DNA of 64,000 bases from Periplaneta americana. Its lineage: Eukaryota; Arthropoda; Insecta; Blattodea; Blattidae. The stretch lies in contig NC_091117.1 in NCBI RefSeq assembly GCF_040183065.1, forward strand, positions 98,048,001-98,112,000, written 5' to 3'. Below the pieces are notes generated by a model, which did no database searches, was not told the DNA's origin, and saw only the letters and a list, made by a program, of their open reading frames with translations. This document shows, piece after piece, positions 11,413 to 23,261 of the stretch. Numbering within the stretch: the first letter of the stretch is position 1; every line of letters begins with the position of its first letter. The translations under genes and the position numbers were made by a program.

Positions 11413-12233
11413 GCTGTAAATCCCCAGTGGGGCAAGGCCTCCTGCTTGGGCAGGGGTGGTTCAAGTCTTGACCATCAGAAGAGCCGACCTGATGGTCTAT
11501 TTACATTCCTAGTTCTTTGTCCACAATTTCACTAGCACTGGTTGTTGCCCCCGCTCAAAGTTGGTTGACTGAGTCCTTCCACCGTGTTCTTTGGCGTCCT
11601 ATTCTGGTCCACAGTCCTCCTAGCTGCAACTTGAACTCATCCCCCCATCTGGTTCTCGGTCATCTCCGGTTTCTCCAGCCAATTCTTGGATCCCACAGTG
11701 TTGCCGTGTGTGCCCATCTGGTAGGATGCATTCATACCACGTGTCCTCCCCAGCGCCATTTCGCTAAAGTGACCCAATAATCGTTTGGTTGGTAATTTAA
11801 AATTGCCATAGGGCTCCTGGATCTGGACATGCTGTTCACATGTTGATAGATGTAATATATTATGGGCACCATTTGCAGCTTTCTAAGGTTTTTATCATTT
11901 CTTATGTGGACCCACTTGGTATAGTCTACTGTTCGGCACATAAACCTCATCTCACTTTTTGTTATTCTGCTTTCATTACTTTTTCATAGGGTCCATGCTT
12001 TACTCCCATAGCAGAGAACAGGTTGTGCCAATGTGGGAGTATTTCTTTGAACCAATGAAGGATTCATTATGCTGTATATTATGTCCACATTTATTAAAGT
12101 TTGCAATCTTGTCTAAAACATCTAATTTTGTTAAAAATGATAATCTGAATTAAATTGATTTATTCTTTCTAAAATTTTATTATCTATAGAAACTTTGCTT
12201 GATACCTCGGTTCACAGAAAGCCATTATTTTAG
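11411..12233 (-). pseudogene. LINE C-terminal region and 3' UTR, minus strand
   Basis: The minus strand encodes a degraded tail of a non-LTR reverse transcriptase. A CEPRYQAKFL segment lies near 12210. Then come LCYGSKAWTL near 11995, NESRITKSEMRFMCRTVDYT, and MAILNYQPNDYW near 11790. A short tail with PRTRWGDEFKLQLGGLW follows near 11650, with stops between blocks. The 3' UTR includes CCCCACTGGGG near 11422 and ends in the (ATT)n tract. No RT catalytic motif remains. A T run at 12234-12255 borders it. Confidence 0.65.
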
Positions 12234-12255
12234 TTTTTTTTTTTTTTTTTTTTTT

Positions 12256-13466
12256 CAGATGATATTTTCATTGAATATTTCTCAGCTATTCATTTCAAAT
12301 TATATAATGATTTTCGTAAATAATTTTCTGAGATAGCTTATAATGCCAAATCATCTCAGAAAATTAAAATGACTAAAGATAAATTTCGGTTTATGGGTAT
12401 TTGACCATGTAGTGTATTTCTGAATTCTCTGACAATTGTATTCATATACATATGTTGAAAAGAAGGTGTAAAAGTGGGACACACGAACAAAATCTTGATT
12501 CAACTTCTCTCCAAGCACTTACATGCATAATAATTCGGAACTTTTAAGAATTTTCTAATACACAATGATCAAATAATACAGCATATGTGAACTTACATCT
12601 GTCACAAAAATACATTAATTCAGATCTTCTGGTTGTTTTATAACTAGAAACCTGAAAATTTCCCATTTGCGAAATCCGTGAATTTTTAAATTGTGAGGTA
12701 GAAAGGTGATTTAGTATGATTTTCTATCAGAATTGAAAATACAAAAAAATTCAAATTTCCTATCAAATCGCGAAATCACGAGAAAAATTATATTTAATAA
12801 CGATTTATTAGTAAAATGCTATTTTTTGAAGCAAAAAGTGTATTATATATATGTACACAATAATTAAAGGCACCTTTTAAAACTGTCAATTAATTATTTG
12901 TTAATTATTGTCCGCTTGATTCGATAAATTTCATATATTGATAATGAAGGTCAGATGATTGATATACATATCCTAATTTATAAAGTCCTATATTCGATAT
13001 GGGCTGGCTAAAATGCGTCACATCGGCTTACTCGGCCATTTGCTTTTTAGATCACAGTAGAGTTGGGTAGTTATTCTAGTTATATTGGTAGAGTTCATTG
13101 AATTTGTGAGACACGTGCTTCTTTGTAAAATGGGGTGAACAACTACAACTGCTCATGAAAGAGCCCAGCAGTATACCATTCATGGACTATGCTTCAGACG
13201 CTAAGACAGTTTTTTGTAAATTCTGCAATTGCCGCATTGAAGAATAAAGCATTTTCAAAATGTTGTTTGCGAATATTATGAACACCAACAAACAATGTTG
13301 ACAATGAACGTGTTTTATCACAGTATATGTTGCTGTTGTTTCAGACATACGCTGTAATTTGGAGGAGAAAAATGCTGAACTGTTCACAATGTTATCTTTT
13401 GGAAAATGTAAGGTAGAATGCACAAAATTTCCTGTGGAAATAAGTAGATGCTAATTTCAGAGTAAT
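12256..13466. other. AT-rich, no recognisable gene
   Basis: No coding frame or transposon end is recognised in this 1.2 kb. Short ORFs, including the minus-strand frame at 13187-13423, have no visible family motif. Confidence 0.5.
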
Positions 13467-14240
13467 ACTTACTTATTTACTTACTGGCTTTTAAGGAACC
13501 CAAAGGTTCATTGCTGCCCTCACATAAGGCCGCCATTGGTCCCTATCCTGAGCAAGATCAATCCAGTCTCCATCATATCTCACTTCCCTCAAATCCATTT
13601 TAATAATATCTTCCCATCGACGTCTCGGCCTCCCCAAAGGTCTTTTTCCCTCCAGCCTCCCAACTAACACTCTATATGCATTTCTGGATTTGCCCATACA
13701 TGCTACATGCCCTGCCCATCTCAAACGTCTGGATTTAATGTTCTTAATTATGTCAGGTGAAGAATACAATGCGTGCAGTTCTGTGTTGTGTAACTTTCTC
13801 CATTCTCCTGTAACTTCATCCCTCTTAGCTCCAAATATTTTCCTAAGCACCTTATACTCAAACACCCTTAACCTATGTTCCTCTCTCAAAGTGAGAGTCC
13901 AAGTTTCACAACCATAAAGAACAACTGGTAATATAACTGTTTTATAAATTCTAACTTTCAGATTTTTTGACAACAGACTGGATGATAAAAGCTTCTCAAC
14001 TGAATAATAACAGGCGTTTCCCATACTTATTCTGTGTTTAATTTCTTCCCGAGTATCATTTATATTTGTTACTGTTGCTCCCAGGTATTTGAATTTTTCC
14101 ACCTCTTCAAAGGATAAATTTCCAATTTTTATATTTCCATTTCGTACAATATTCTGGTCACGAGACATAATCATATACTTTGTCTTTTCGGGATTTACTT
14201 CCAAACCTATTTCTTTACTTGCTTCAAGTAAAATAGAAAA
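13467..14240 (-). mobile_element. 5'-truncated LINE (tetranucleotide-tail family), copy 1
   Basis: The minus-strand LINE 3' part ends in a (GTAA)n-like tail at 13467-13485 and is truncated at about 14240. The same 3' end appears at 29476-29657, 31268-31628 (internal piece) and 54305-54385, so this is a multicopy family. Its RT domain is probably represented by the plus-strand fragment at 50395-50870. Confidence 0.85.
13491..14204 (-). CDS. LINE ORF, C-terminal 237 codons, frame intact
   Basis: An open frame of 237 codons from just after the RT catalytic motif to the natural stop. It starts with NPEKTKYM, the segment after motif C in this LINE type, then VEKFKYLGATVTN and VLYGCETWTLTLREEHRLRV. 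KVLRKIFGAKRDEVTGEWR and RRLRWAGHV follow, and it ends LGRPRRRWEDIIKMDLREV and AAMNLWVP. This is the C-terminal 'thumb/connection' and tail region. It lacks the endonuclease and catalytic RT motifs, so it cannot act alone. The lack of stops or shifts suggests a recent insertion. The apparent ATG is internal to the original ORF. Confidence 0.85.
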   Translation of the reverse strand: MEVNPEKTKYMIMSRDQNIVRNGNIKIGNLSFEEVEKFKYLGATVTNINDTREEIKHRISMGNACYYSVEKLLSSSLLSKNLKVRIYKTVILPVVLYGCETWTLTLREEHRLRVFEYKVLRKIFGAKRDEVTGEWRKLHNTELHALYSSPDIIKNIKSRRLRWAGHVACMGKSRNAYRVLVGRLEGKRPLGRPRRRWEDIIKMDLREVRYDGDWIDLAQDRDQWRPYVRAAMNLWVP

Positions 14241-14486
14241 TAGTAAAAGAGAAATAGATGCTAAAAATTCAGGTCCCTACTTATAACCAATTAAAAATGT
14301 GCTACAGTATTTTATATAGATATTACTTGTAATTTAATATGTGTAATAAAGTGAAATAAATGGGGTGTTGAATTTCGACTGAAAATATTACAGTATGAAT
14401 AATGTAAAAAGTCCGAAAGTATATTCAACACAATTCAGTAATTACATAGCTGAACATGCTAATATTGCTGCCACAGATACTAATAA
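14241..14486. other. No recognisable gene
   Basis: AT-rich spacer between a LINE and a SINE-like sequence. No motif seen. Confidence 0.5.
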
Positions 14487-14850
14487 AAAGGCCACCAGCA
14501 TGGTCTAGAAGCTTGTGAGCTGGACTCATTCTCAGAGGCTTTGGTCACATGTAGGTTCGAATCTGTTTGGGTGTACTGTATTAGGCCTACTTGATTAGGT
14601 TTTTTTTCTTAGTTTTTTCCCAATGGCAAATTCTCACTCATGTCGCTAAAATACTACCTTGCCATCACCAGTTCCATTGATGCTAGATAATCGCGCAGCC
14701 CATACAGGTGTCATTAATTAACTGATCTGAAATGAGATAATGTGAAAAAAATAAAATAATCCATGGAGAATCCTCAAAACTCCTGTCGCCAAAATACCAT
14801 TTTCCTATCTCTGATGTACTTGATGCTAGGTAACCATGGGGCGAATACCA
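14487..14850 (+). repeat. tRNA-derived SINE-like sequence with duplicated body
   Basis: AGCATGGTCTAGAAGCTTG is followed by GTAGGTTCGAATCTG, an A box/B box-like pair at tRNA spacing (14497-14560). Two related body segments follow. One contains CATGTCGCTAAAATACTACC and TTGATGCTAGATAATCGCG (14640-14700), the other CCTGTCGCCAAAATACCA and TTGATGCTAGGTAACCATGG (14783-14840), as if the body were doubled. Confidence 0.5.
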
Positions 14851-15259
14851 TGTTGTTAAATAATTGGTTAAAAAAAGATACGAAAAAATAAAAGAATCAT
14901 ATAAAAATTATTTCATATATGTTATATCACTCAGAATTTTTATTCTAGAATTATTTTGTTAATTTTAATTAATACTTCCCAGAAAAAAAATCCGCATTAG
15001 CAACAATTCTTGCTTTACTATAATAAATTCAGCATAGCTGAGCAATACGAATGCTACCTTGAACTTGGATGTCATTTAGAGAGATTGTAGCCGTCAGCAT
15101 TATGTCATAGCAAATAGGAGTAGGAAGTGTGATCAATATGCTTGTCTGCAATACTTATAGCATTAAGGAAGCTGATGATGCGACAAGATAGCAAAATCTA
15201 CATGACAGTTTTATTGCTGTGTGATTCAGAAGTCAACAGTTGATACACTTTACCAAGAA
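14851..15259. other. No recognisable gene
   Basis: AT-rich sequence, nothing identified. Confidence 0.5.
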
Positions 15260-15800
15260 ATGCAGAAAAAATGTTTTACAATGTCCTAAGACATCTTCCT
15301 ATACTCGTTTTCAGGATTCTATAGCCTTTCTCAATTCTTCTCTATTATCACATACCCCATCTTCCACTCCCCTTTCTCTAATTGTTCTAATTGAACCGGA
15401 ATATTGAGAAACCCCACATGTCTAGAAAACGAAACTTTTCAGGAGATACAAAAAATATCTCAGGTCCTAGATTTGTGCTCAAATTATTTTTTTCCTAACA
15501 CTTTAGCGAAAATGAACGTTGATGGGAATATGTGGGGTTTCTCTTCATAATATCAGGAGTCTACATGTTTAAAATATGAAATCATATTATATATCTCAAT
15601 TTCGTAAAAAAAAAAAAAAAAAAATGGACATGTGGGGTTCCTCAATATTGTGATTCAGTTATTCCTTGTATCCACGGCACTTTTGGTCTTTCCATCTTCC
15701 TTTTTCCCTGTTGGAATTCATTCATACACGTTGTTCGACAATTTGTCTTTTATCATCTTCTTCATATGACCAAACCATCTTAACTTTCATTTTTAGAAAG
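15260..15800 (-). pseudogene. LINE C-terminal fragment split by a MITE
   Basis: Minus-strand translation from 15800 gives KLRWFGHMKKMIKDKLSN and GKRKMERPKVPWIQGITES. The sequence is interrupted at 15645 and resumes at 15402 with IRTIRERGVEDGVCDNREEL and RKAIES. Both halves are the usual tail of an RTE-like LINE ORF, and the break is exactly the MITE at 15404-15645. One in-frame stop is present near 15715. Confidence 0.65.
15404..15645. mobile_element. 242-bp MITE with TA target site
   Basis: Inverted termini TTGAGAAACCCCACATGTC and its inverse at the right end (one mismatch), flanked on both sides by TA. A third copy of the ATGTGGGGTTTCTC core lies internally at about 15530. The TA target suggests a Tc1/mariner-derived non-autonomous element. 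An A run (15607-15624) sits near the right end. It is inserted in a LINE remnant. Confidence 0.75.
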
Positions 15801-17540
15801 AAAACAAAAGTACAGTACTTATGTTTTTATTGAATGACTTTCTCACATAGTTACGTGAAATGAATATTTAAAACTTCGTAGTGAGTTTCTATTTATTAAT
15901 TATGCTATGCTGCTTTGTACTAGGACTTGAATTTTTTTTTTTTTACTATGTGTTTTGTAATGCATTGAATCTCTTGTTATTAGTATCTCAAGCATAATAA
16001 ATGATAGCTATGTTGAGCAGCAATTTAATGTTGATTTATTTTTTTAAAATAACAATGGCATTGAATGTAATACTGAAGTAAAAAAATTTGCATATTGATA
16101 CTTTAATTGATCTTATTGGAGTGCAAGCATTAAATTACAATATACTTCAACTGCAAACAACACATTATTCGTACAAAACATTTTCATATTCAATCTCATT
16201 TTGTATGAGTAAATTAATAATGTCATGTAGAAATGTGTATTGAAAAATATAAGAGTTTATTGAGCATTTTGTGATTAATGTTAATTATTATTTAGTTAAT
16301 ATTGGGGAGACAAAATATCAGATTGGATTGCAGGTGTCGAAACAACCCACTGTTTGATGCCCTATCGTCTTTACAGTTACGAATTATTGAAATATCTCAC
16401 CTAAATCACATATTTCAAGGTAGTTTTGTTTTACATACAAAGTTACACTTCTTCCAAATGTTTGCCTCAGTAGGTAGGAAAGATAAAAACTGTGAATATA
16501 TGCTCCATCTTTAGAAACTTGCATTATTTCTCTCTTTCATCTGTGAAAATGACTATTGCTACAGTGGTTGCGTATAAAGATTCGACTTGACGTCTTTAGT
16601 AAAATACATGGAAAATACAGGGCCAGAATTCTATATTGCAAGTACGGTAACAGCACTCCTCTTTGCCTCATCCTGATGGCAGACAGTCATCTGAATGGCA
16701 GGTAGATGGATAAGCAGGCAGATAAGCGCAGAAGGAAAGTTAGAGAATATAGCTATGTAACAACATTGTGTCCACTTTCTGTGTGGCACCAGAAAGACAA
16801 GTGACATCCAGTTCCCATTGGGTGAGGGATCTGGGGAGTGGATGGGAGTTCAAAAATATACGGTACAGAACTGTTACCAAGTTGCTTCTTTGCTCACCAG
16901 AGCTTTAGTTTTCACATTTTTTGCACAAATTGATTTCTTCTTTCTTGATTTTCATATAAGGCTGCATCTAAATATGAGAATAAACTTCTTAATAGCTAAA
17001 TGGTGATCACTTTTTAAATTGATTGTTGAAAAGGCCAATAATTAGTTCCTTGAAATATATTTATTGCATATAAATAGTATAAACAATTTGTAATTTCTTT
17101 ATAGTAATTGCATTTAGGTATTTAAATTATGCAAACAGGACACAGCAGTCATCTTTTGTTAGCTCACTTTGCATAGGGAAACTAAAAAATATGGCCAAAA
17201 TATATACTGCAAGGCTTTCTCCATTTATTTTATTACCATGCTAACAGAGTTTAGACTTTTTTTTATAATGTATAGTCTTTAAAATATAAATTTGTGGATT
17301 ACAATCAGGGAGAGAGAAGAGGACAATATCAGTACACATGTAGATGATGTTTATCGTATGAAGAATTGATGCAAAACTATTAAAATATTGGTGCCCATTT
17401 TTTTAACTGTACTGAATTTATATTTAGTTAAAAACAAAGTAACTCACTAACTGTGAAATAATTTACATTAAACTGTTCATTACTTTCACTGGTTAGTTTA
17501 GATTGAAAATTATACTTGTTTCATGTATAGTGTATACCAA
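15801..17540. other. 1.7 kb without a recognisable gene
   Basis: Contains short open frames (16302-16514, 16818-17006) with no family motif that I recognise, a T run near 15932, and no TIR or tRNA-like boxes. It could be ancient repeat DNA. Confidence 0.45.
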
Positions 17541-17766
17541 CAGAGTTGGCCTGGTTGGCACAGTTGGTATAGCGCTGGCCATCTATACCCGAGGTTGCAG
17601 TTCAATCCTGGGCCAGGTCGACATTTAAGTGTACTTAAATGCTGCAGGCTCATGTCAGTAGATTTACTGGTATGTAAAAGAACTCCTGTAGGACAAAATT
17701 CCGGCATCCGGTGACGCTGATATAACCTCGGCAGTTGCAAGTGTCGTTAAATAAAACACAACATTT
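17541..17766 (+). mobile_element. tRNA-derived SINE, copy B (full length)
   Basis: The tRNA-like head has box A GTTGGTATAGCGCTGGCC and box B GCAGTTCAATCCTGG. Then come the family body (GCTCATGTCAGTAGATTTAC, GACAAAATTCCGGCATCC) and the tail GTTAAATAAAACAC. It is the most complete of the three copies in the window and defines the orientation. Pol III transcription is the expected mode. It has no protein. Confidence 0.9.
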
Positions 17767-17779
17767 TTTAACTAACAGG

Positions 17780-18797
17780 CATAGGCGGAGAGAGAACCGT
17801 TAACTTGGGGGAGGCAAAGTAAAACCATAGAATCCCAGTATAATGAGATTATGGGGGACATCATTTATCTCCTCCCCCATTATAGCTTAACCTTGGTACA
17901 GTATATCTGAATTGATAATTTAATAAAGGTATTGTAGAATAAAGTAAAACTGTAACAAAATATATAGACAATTTTACTTTCCCCCCCCCCCCCTTTTGTA
18001 CGGAGGAAGGACCCGAAGGCTTGCACTGCAGCCTGAGACTTATTGCGCTTACCACTCCTATTCTGTGAATGACTGGGTGCAAATACAGCATGCCGCACTG
18101 TGAACTTAACCCGGGCTATTGTATGGATGATATGTCAACTAATGATGGTGAAATGAGTCCGAGGTCCAAACTGAAAATTACCCAGCAATTCTGCTTCAAA
18201 TTGTTGAGGAAAAACCTCGGAAAACTTTCAACCAAGTAACTTGTCCCTACGAGGATTTGAACCTGGGCCCGCTCGTTTCATGGCCAGACGTACTAACCAT
18301 CACGCCACAGCGGTGGACCAATTTTACATTTACTTTATCTGTTTATTTAAAAAAGCAAGATGTCATATCAAATGTAAATTCTAATTATTATTTTACTTAT
18401 TCTCGTCTTTAAGTTTACACATTATACCAGGATCACTTTTCTTTTTTCTGCATTGTTGTGCAGTATGTTACTCATATTTCTCCAAGTGGCTGCTTGAACA
18501 CCTGCAGAGTTCTAACACATTAGTACAGGTGTTACAAAAAAAAAAACATTACAGTGCTTCCATTCCTTAAATGAGGTATAGAAATTCTTAAACATTCAGA
18601 AATTTAAAATAAATATTATAGTCCACGCACATGATCTGAAGACATTAATTCGTCAATTTAATCATAGAAACTTAATCATAAACAAAAGCAAGAAAAATCT
18701 TTTGAATTCAATATTTTATAATGTTAATAGAAAAAAAAAAAAAAAGAGTTCGGCCAAGTTTGGGGGGGGGGGACTGCCCCCCATAACTCCGCCTATG
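17780..18797. mobile_element. Non-autonomous hAT element with perfect 8-bp target duplication
   Basis: Starts CATAGGCGGAG and ends with its exact inverse. CTAACAGG flanks both sides (17772-17779 and 18798-18805). Sub-terminal G-rich tracts are also inverted (AACTTGGGGGAGGC left; its relative on the right). The 1018-bp interior has no transposase and includes a C run at 17982-17993, G and A runs near the right end, and a nested SINE. The 8-bp duplication indicates hAT. Confidence 0.85.
18105..18318 (-). mobile_element. tRNA-derived SINE of a second family, nested in hAT
   Basis: On the minus strand: CGCTGTGGCGTGATGGTTAG (box A region), CAGGTTCAAATCCTCGTAGG (box B), then a body with AAAACCTCGG-type motifs (GTTTTCCGAGGTTTTTCC) and an end near GCCCGGGTTAAG. 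It is distinct from the copy A/B/C family. It lies wholly inside the hAT element. Confidence 0.8.
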
Positions 18798-18981
18798 CTA
18801 ACAGGGGACTAATTGTACAATGTGCAATAATTCAAAACCTATTCTTAAATTTGGCAGAAGTTCTGTATAGACAATAAATTACAGCATAACTTTCTGTACG
18901 AGAAGTGATTTAGATTTTGAATAAGATAGTTGAGGTTTGTTTTATCAGATTTAGATGGCTTGCATGTAAACCAGTTTGATA

Positions 18982-20523
18982 CACTGCTCAAAACAATTAG
19001 AGAAACACTTGTAATAAATTGAATAAGTTATGTTTTTTAAAGCTGTGGTGCTGAAAATTGGACAATATGTAAATTGGAACATTAATTTAATCTAGGGATA
19101 CAAATTTTAAAAATCCATGGCCTAAATACAGAGTAATTACCTAAAATAACAAATATGGAGAAATCTTTGATTACGGAAGGCACCGACAACTTCTAATTGA
19201 TAAGCTTTCTGATGTTGCTATAGTGACGAATGCTGATTACTGCCTTGTTCATTAAAGTCTCTGACAAAATGAGGCATTTAAATGAGTTGGAAGTGTATCA
19301 TGCTCTACTTCTTTTACGACAAGGACAATCACTGAGACAAGTGGCTAGAGAGCTTGAGGTTTCTCCTTCCGTAGTGTCCAAGTTACGCAATAGGCACAGA
19401 GAGACAGGTCAGTATTGTAGAAGACCTGGCCAGGACTGTAAATGTAAAACAAGCCCCCAGGACGACAGATACATTGTCCTAGCTGCTCTTCGACAGAGTA
19501 CAAAAACTGCAAGAGACCTGCAGAATGACCTCTATATGGTTTCCGGAATCCAGGTTTCAGACCAAACGGTAAGAAACATATTAAGGAAAAAGAATATTCG
19601 TCCATAAAGGCCTGTTAAAAACAGCATTTGACAAATGAGCATCAGGCAACAAGACTTGCGTTTGCTGAAAACCATGCGGATTGGAACCCGAACCAGTGGC
19701 AGTCTGTGCTCTTCTCGGACGGTTCCAGGTATCGTCTTACACGTTGTGATGGTCGTTTAAGGGTGTGGGGACGGCCAGGAGAAAGATTTTCTGTAAGAGT
19801 TGTACAGGAAACGGATAGATTCGGTGGAAGTTCCATAATGGTATGGGCCAGAATTATGTACAACAATCGCATGGACATCGTAATTGTTCCCCAGCGACTA
19901 AATACTGTCCGGTACATCGAGGACGTTCTAGAAGAGTGTCTAGTACCTGCTGCCATTGGAGTAGGCCCTGGATTTCTGTTTGTTCAGGATAATGCCAGGG
20001 CACATTCTGCGGCTGTCACCAGGGATTTCCTAAGGGAGAATGAAATTGAGGTAATGGAGTGTCCAGCAATCAGACCAGATCTCAACTCTATTGAACACTT
20101 GTGGAATCTTCTGGATACGAAAGTCAGGAACCGACATTAAGCTCGACAAACCCTGAAGGAACTTGGAGATGCTCTAAAGAAGGAATGGGAGAATATTCCC
20201 CAAGAGGAAATACAGAATCTCATAGGGACCATGCCACAAAGGTGCCAAACTGTCATCGAATGTTGTAGAGGCCATACATGATACTAGACCTTTATAACGG
20301 GTGTTTAAGTTTGATAAGTAAGGACGAGATTCAATTTCTTATATAGTGCAATGTTTTAAAAAGTTGTTTGTTGACATTATTCATTTGTTTTTATTGACAT
20401 GGAGATAAATGTGGCCATAAATAACCATAAATAATATACTTTATTAATTTCATGTCTGTACCTTTATCCAGTGAAAAAATATTTAAATAAATCTTAGTGT
20501 TTCTCTAATTGTTTTGAGCAGTG
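18982..20523 (+). mobile_element. Tc1-like transposon, complete ends
   Basis: Terminal inverted repeats begin CACTGCTCAAAACAATTAG on the left, and the exact inverse lies at the right. The element is flanked by TA at 18980-18981 and 20524-20525. At 1542 bp it has the usual size of a Tc1 element. The ends are nearly identical over about 28 bp (through AGAGAAACACT), yet the transposase frame is broken. Confidence 0.93.
19269..20281 (+). pseudogene. Tc1-family DD34E transposase, inactivated
   Basis: The N-terminal part (ATG 19269, open to 19607) has a helix-turn-helix DNA-binding region (LRQVARELEVSPSVVSKL) and a second HTH-like segment (TARDLQNDL, VSDQTVRNIL). The catalytic part has the first Asp in LFSDGSRYRL, the second in FVQDNARAHS and Glu in PDLNSIEHLW. 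Exactly 34 residues separate the last two acidic residues, so this is DD34E. A TAA at 19605, a frameshift near 19610-19628 and a TAA at 20138 break the frame. The C-terminal tail can still be read beyond (TLKELGDALKKEWENIPQEE). All three catalytic residues are kept, so inactivation came from indels and stops. Confidence 0.92.
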
Positions 20524-20525
20524 TA

Positions 20526-20989
20526 TTTTGCTTTGAACACATTGCATTTAAATTAAGCACTTTTTTTTAGCGTTAATAATTCGTTAGAAGTGATGTATAG
20601 TAATTTGTCTGTAAATAAAATGGCAAAAAAATCTTGGAGATGGAACATGCCATACTTTGAGACTAATGTCTTGAAGTTATTGATGATTATAAAATGACAC
20701 CACGAATTGCACACTTACAGAAGTAACTGTATTGCCATGTTTAGTTATTGTACTAATTGGAATTTTCTGGGGACTACTATAAGTGAGAGTTGAAAATCAT
20801 TGAACATAAAAGAAAGAATTGGTAAGCGACAATGTTTGTGGATGTTTCAAATCTTTTTATTAAATAAAATTCAGGAAATGTTAAACATAATTTTCTACAG
20901 CATTTTTTCACTATCCCCCTCTTATTTTTCATTATTTGTGCTAGAGACATGGTTTAAAGTATCTAATTTAACATAAAATCTCTATCTTG
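20526..20989. other. No recognisable gene
   Basis: AT-rich spacer, nothing identified. Confidence 0.5.
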
Positions 20990-21156
20990 GTCATAAGTAG
21001 GGGGCAGATTCATATGCACTAAAAATGGAAAAATATGCATACACTAATGCACTTAAAGGATATATGTATTAAAACTAACAAAATATGCATTGTTAAAATT
21101 GAATAAAACACATTTTTCTAAATTGTCAGGCAACAAGTCTCTTCTATTGTTTACAA

Positions 21157-23261
21157 CAGTGTTCCGCAACCAGTGTGCCTCCACAAGGTGAAAGGTGTGA
21201 TGCGAACTTTTACCTATTATTGTAAGAAATTAATAAAATTGATTAAAATTAAGTTGAAATTGAAATAAAATTGTTTTCATATATATTTTGCATATAGGCC
21301 ATTCGGTATCTCGTGAAACCTACCTGCGCATGAGAGGAAGGAAAAACTGGACTGAGAAGCTTCCCTCTCTTGCTACGCTTCGACTTGGGCAAGCTAGTTA
21401 CAAATGCATTTGTTTTCACAAGATAACAAATGACTGGAAATATAGTGATAATTATTTATCTTACGGGTTTTCTTGGTGTGGTGACAAAACATGCTCAATC
21501 CCCAAATGTGTTGTGTAGTGAAAACTCAGTAATGCTGCCATGGTTCTCAGTAAATTGAAACGACATTCGTTAACAAAACATTCCTTTCGTCGATTAAAAA
21601 ACAAGTGATGCTCATGATGACGTCAGTACATATTTTGCAAAAAGTACAGAAAGCAAGCTATAAGATAGCTGAACATATCGTAAAGGCCAAAAAAACACAC
21701 ACAATAACTGAAATGTTGTTAATGCCTGCCTGTACAGAAACTGTAAAAATAATCCTGGGTTCAAAAGCTGCTAGTGAAATTTCAAAATTTCTCTCTCTCC
21801 TGACACAATCAGCCACCGAAGACATTATGAAGTAGAAAATAAAGAGCAGTCTCACTTCAGATCGACAAGTCCACTGATATTAGCGGTCACACCATAACTT
21901 CTTTCCCACATTCGGTACATTGATGGGGATGTAATTGCAAGTAATTTATTTATTTATTTATTTTTTTTTTTTTGCAAAGAACTGCCCGAGCGAGCAACTG
22001 ATGAAGAAATATTTTGTACAACTAATGAATATATGGTCCATAATGAATTCAGATGGGAGGATTGCATTAGTGTTTTGTACAGATGCAGCCGCTTCTATGA
22101 CAGGCCGAGTGAAAGGATTTGTGGCTGAAGTACGTGAAGTAAATCCTAACATACGGAGCAACCACTGTCCCATTCACTGCGAAGCTATTGTTGCTAAGTG
22201 TTTACCATCTCCTTTAAAAATTGTGATGGATGAAATAGTGAAAGTCGTGAACTTCATCAAATCGCGGCCCATAAATACACGGATTTTTCCATTTTGTGTC
22301 AGGAAATGGGATCAGAGCACACTACACTCCTGTTACATACAGAAGTGCAATGGTTATCGTGAGGTAAAGTGTTAGCACAAATGTTTGAACTGAAAGAGGA
22401 GATACTTGAATTTTTAACTAAGTTATTGAGGGTCATGAGTACACGGATTTATTTGCAGATGATGAATGGGTATCTAACCCTTGGCATATCATTCTAATAT
22501 TTTCGTACATTTGAATGAGTTTAACAAAAAATGCAAGGTAGAACATTTAGTAATCTTGCAGCAGACATTCAAGAATTATTTTGGAGAGTGTGTTCAAGAT
22601 TTCGACTGGGTTCGTGATCCATTCATTGTGGATTCAAAACATTTTCTGAATAATATACGCATACAAGAAGAACTGACAGATTTAAAAGAAGACAGAAAAT
22701 TGAAATTAAAACTTCTCAGAGTGCCTTTGGAAACATTTTGGTTGTTATTAAGGAGTGAATACCCGGCTATCTCCGAGATGGCAGTTAATATGTTATTGCT
22801 ATTTTCAACTACATATAATTGTGAACTGGGCTTCTCGACATTAACTGAAATTAAAACGTCAAAGAGGCAAAGACTCAAATCTATCGAAGAAAAAATAAAG
22901 CTTGCACTATCGATGATTCCGCCACGGATCAGCAACTAGCAGGCCCAAGTATCACATTGAAGATATGATAGATTTATTTACTTTAATATTAGTAATGTAA
23001 ATGTGTATTTTCTACAGTGAATTAAAGTTCATAAATTATAATAAATACAAGAATCGATTTCTGTTTTATAATAATGATAATAATAATAGTAATAATGATA
23101 TAATAATAATAATAATAATAATAATAAATTTGATTATATTACATAATTATATTAAGAGAGTCACATCATATGTTTTTGAGGGGATTAACATTTTAGTGTG
23201 CCATGTTGAGTCTAGGCCTGTCTATGGTGTGCTATGTGTAGAAAAAGGTTGTAGAACATTG
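21157..23261 (+). mobile_element. hAT transposon, ZBED5/FAM200-like type, nested
   Basis: Left end CAGTGTTCCGCAACC, right end the inverse of CAATGTTCTACAACC, flanked by GTTTACAA (21149-21156) and GTCTACAA (23262-23269), 7 of 8 identical. Its 2105 bp include degraded transposase pieces. An ATA/AAT simple repeat (about 23069-23128) lies in the 3' untranslated part. Confidence 0.85.
21288..22939 (+). pseudogene. hAT transposase, ZBED5/FAM200-like, degenerate
   Basis: Four separated open pieces. The first (21288-21518) contains RLGQASYKCICFHKITNDW. The second (21605-21835) has VKAKKTHTITEMLLMPAC and is followed by a frame-shifted STDIS-like segment, where the first catalytic Asp is expected. The third has the second catalytic Asp (FCTDAAASMTGRVKGFVAEV) and the NHCPIHCEAIVAKCLPS motif. 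The fourth (22481-22939) has the hAT C-terminal region, with Glu kept in TTYNCELGFSTLTEIKTSKR. A T-rich insertion at about 21946-21972 interrupts the block between the second and third pieces. The family resemblance is from motifs. Frameshifts and stops make it inactive. Confidence 0.8.
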
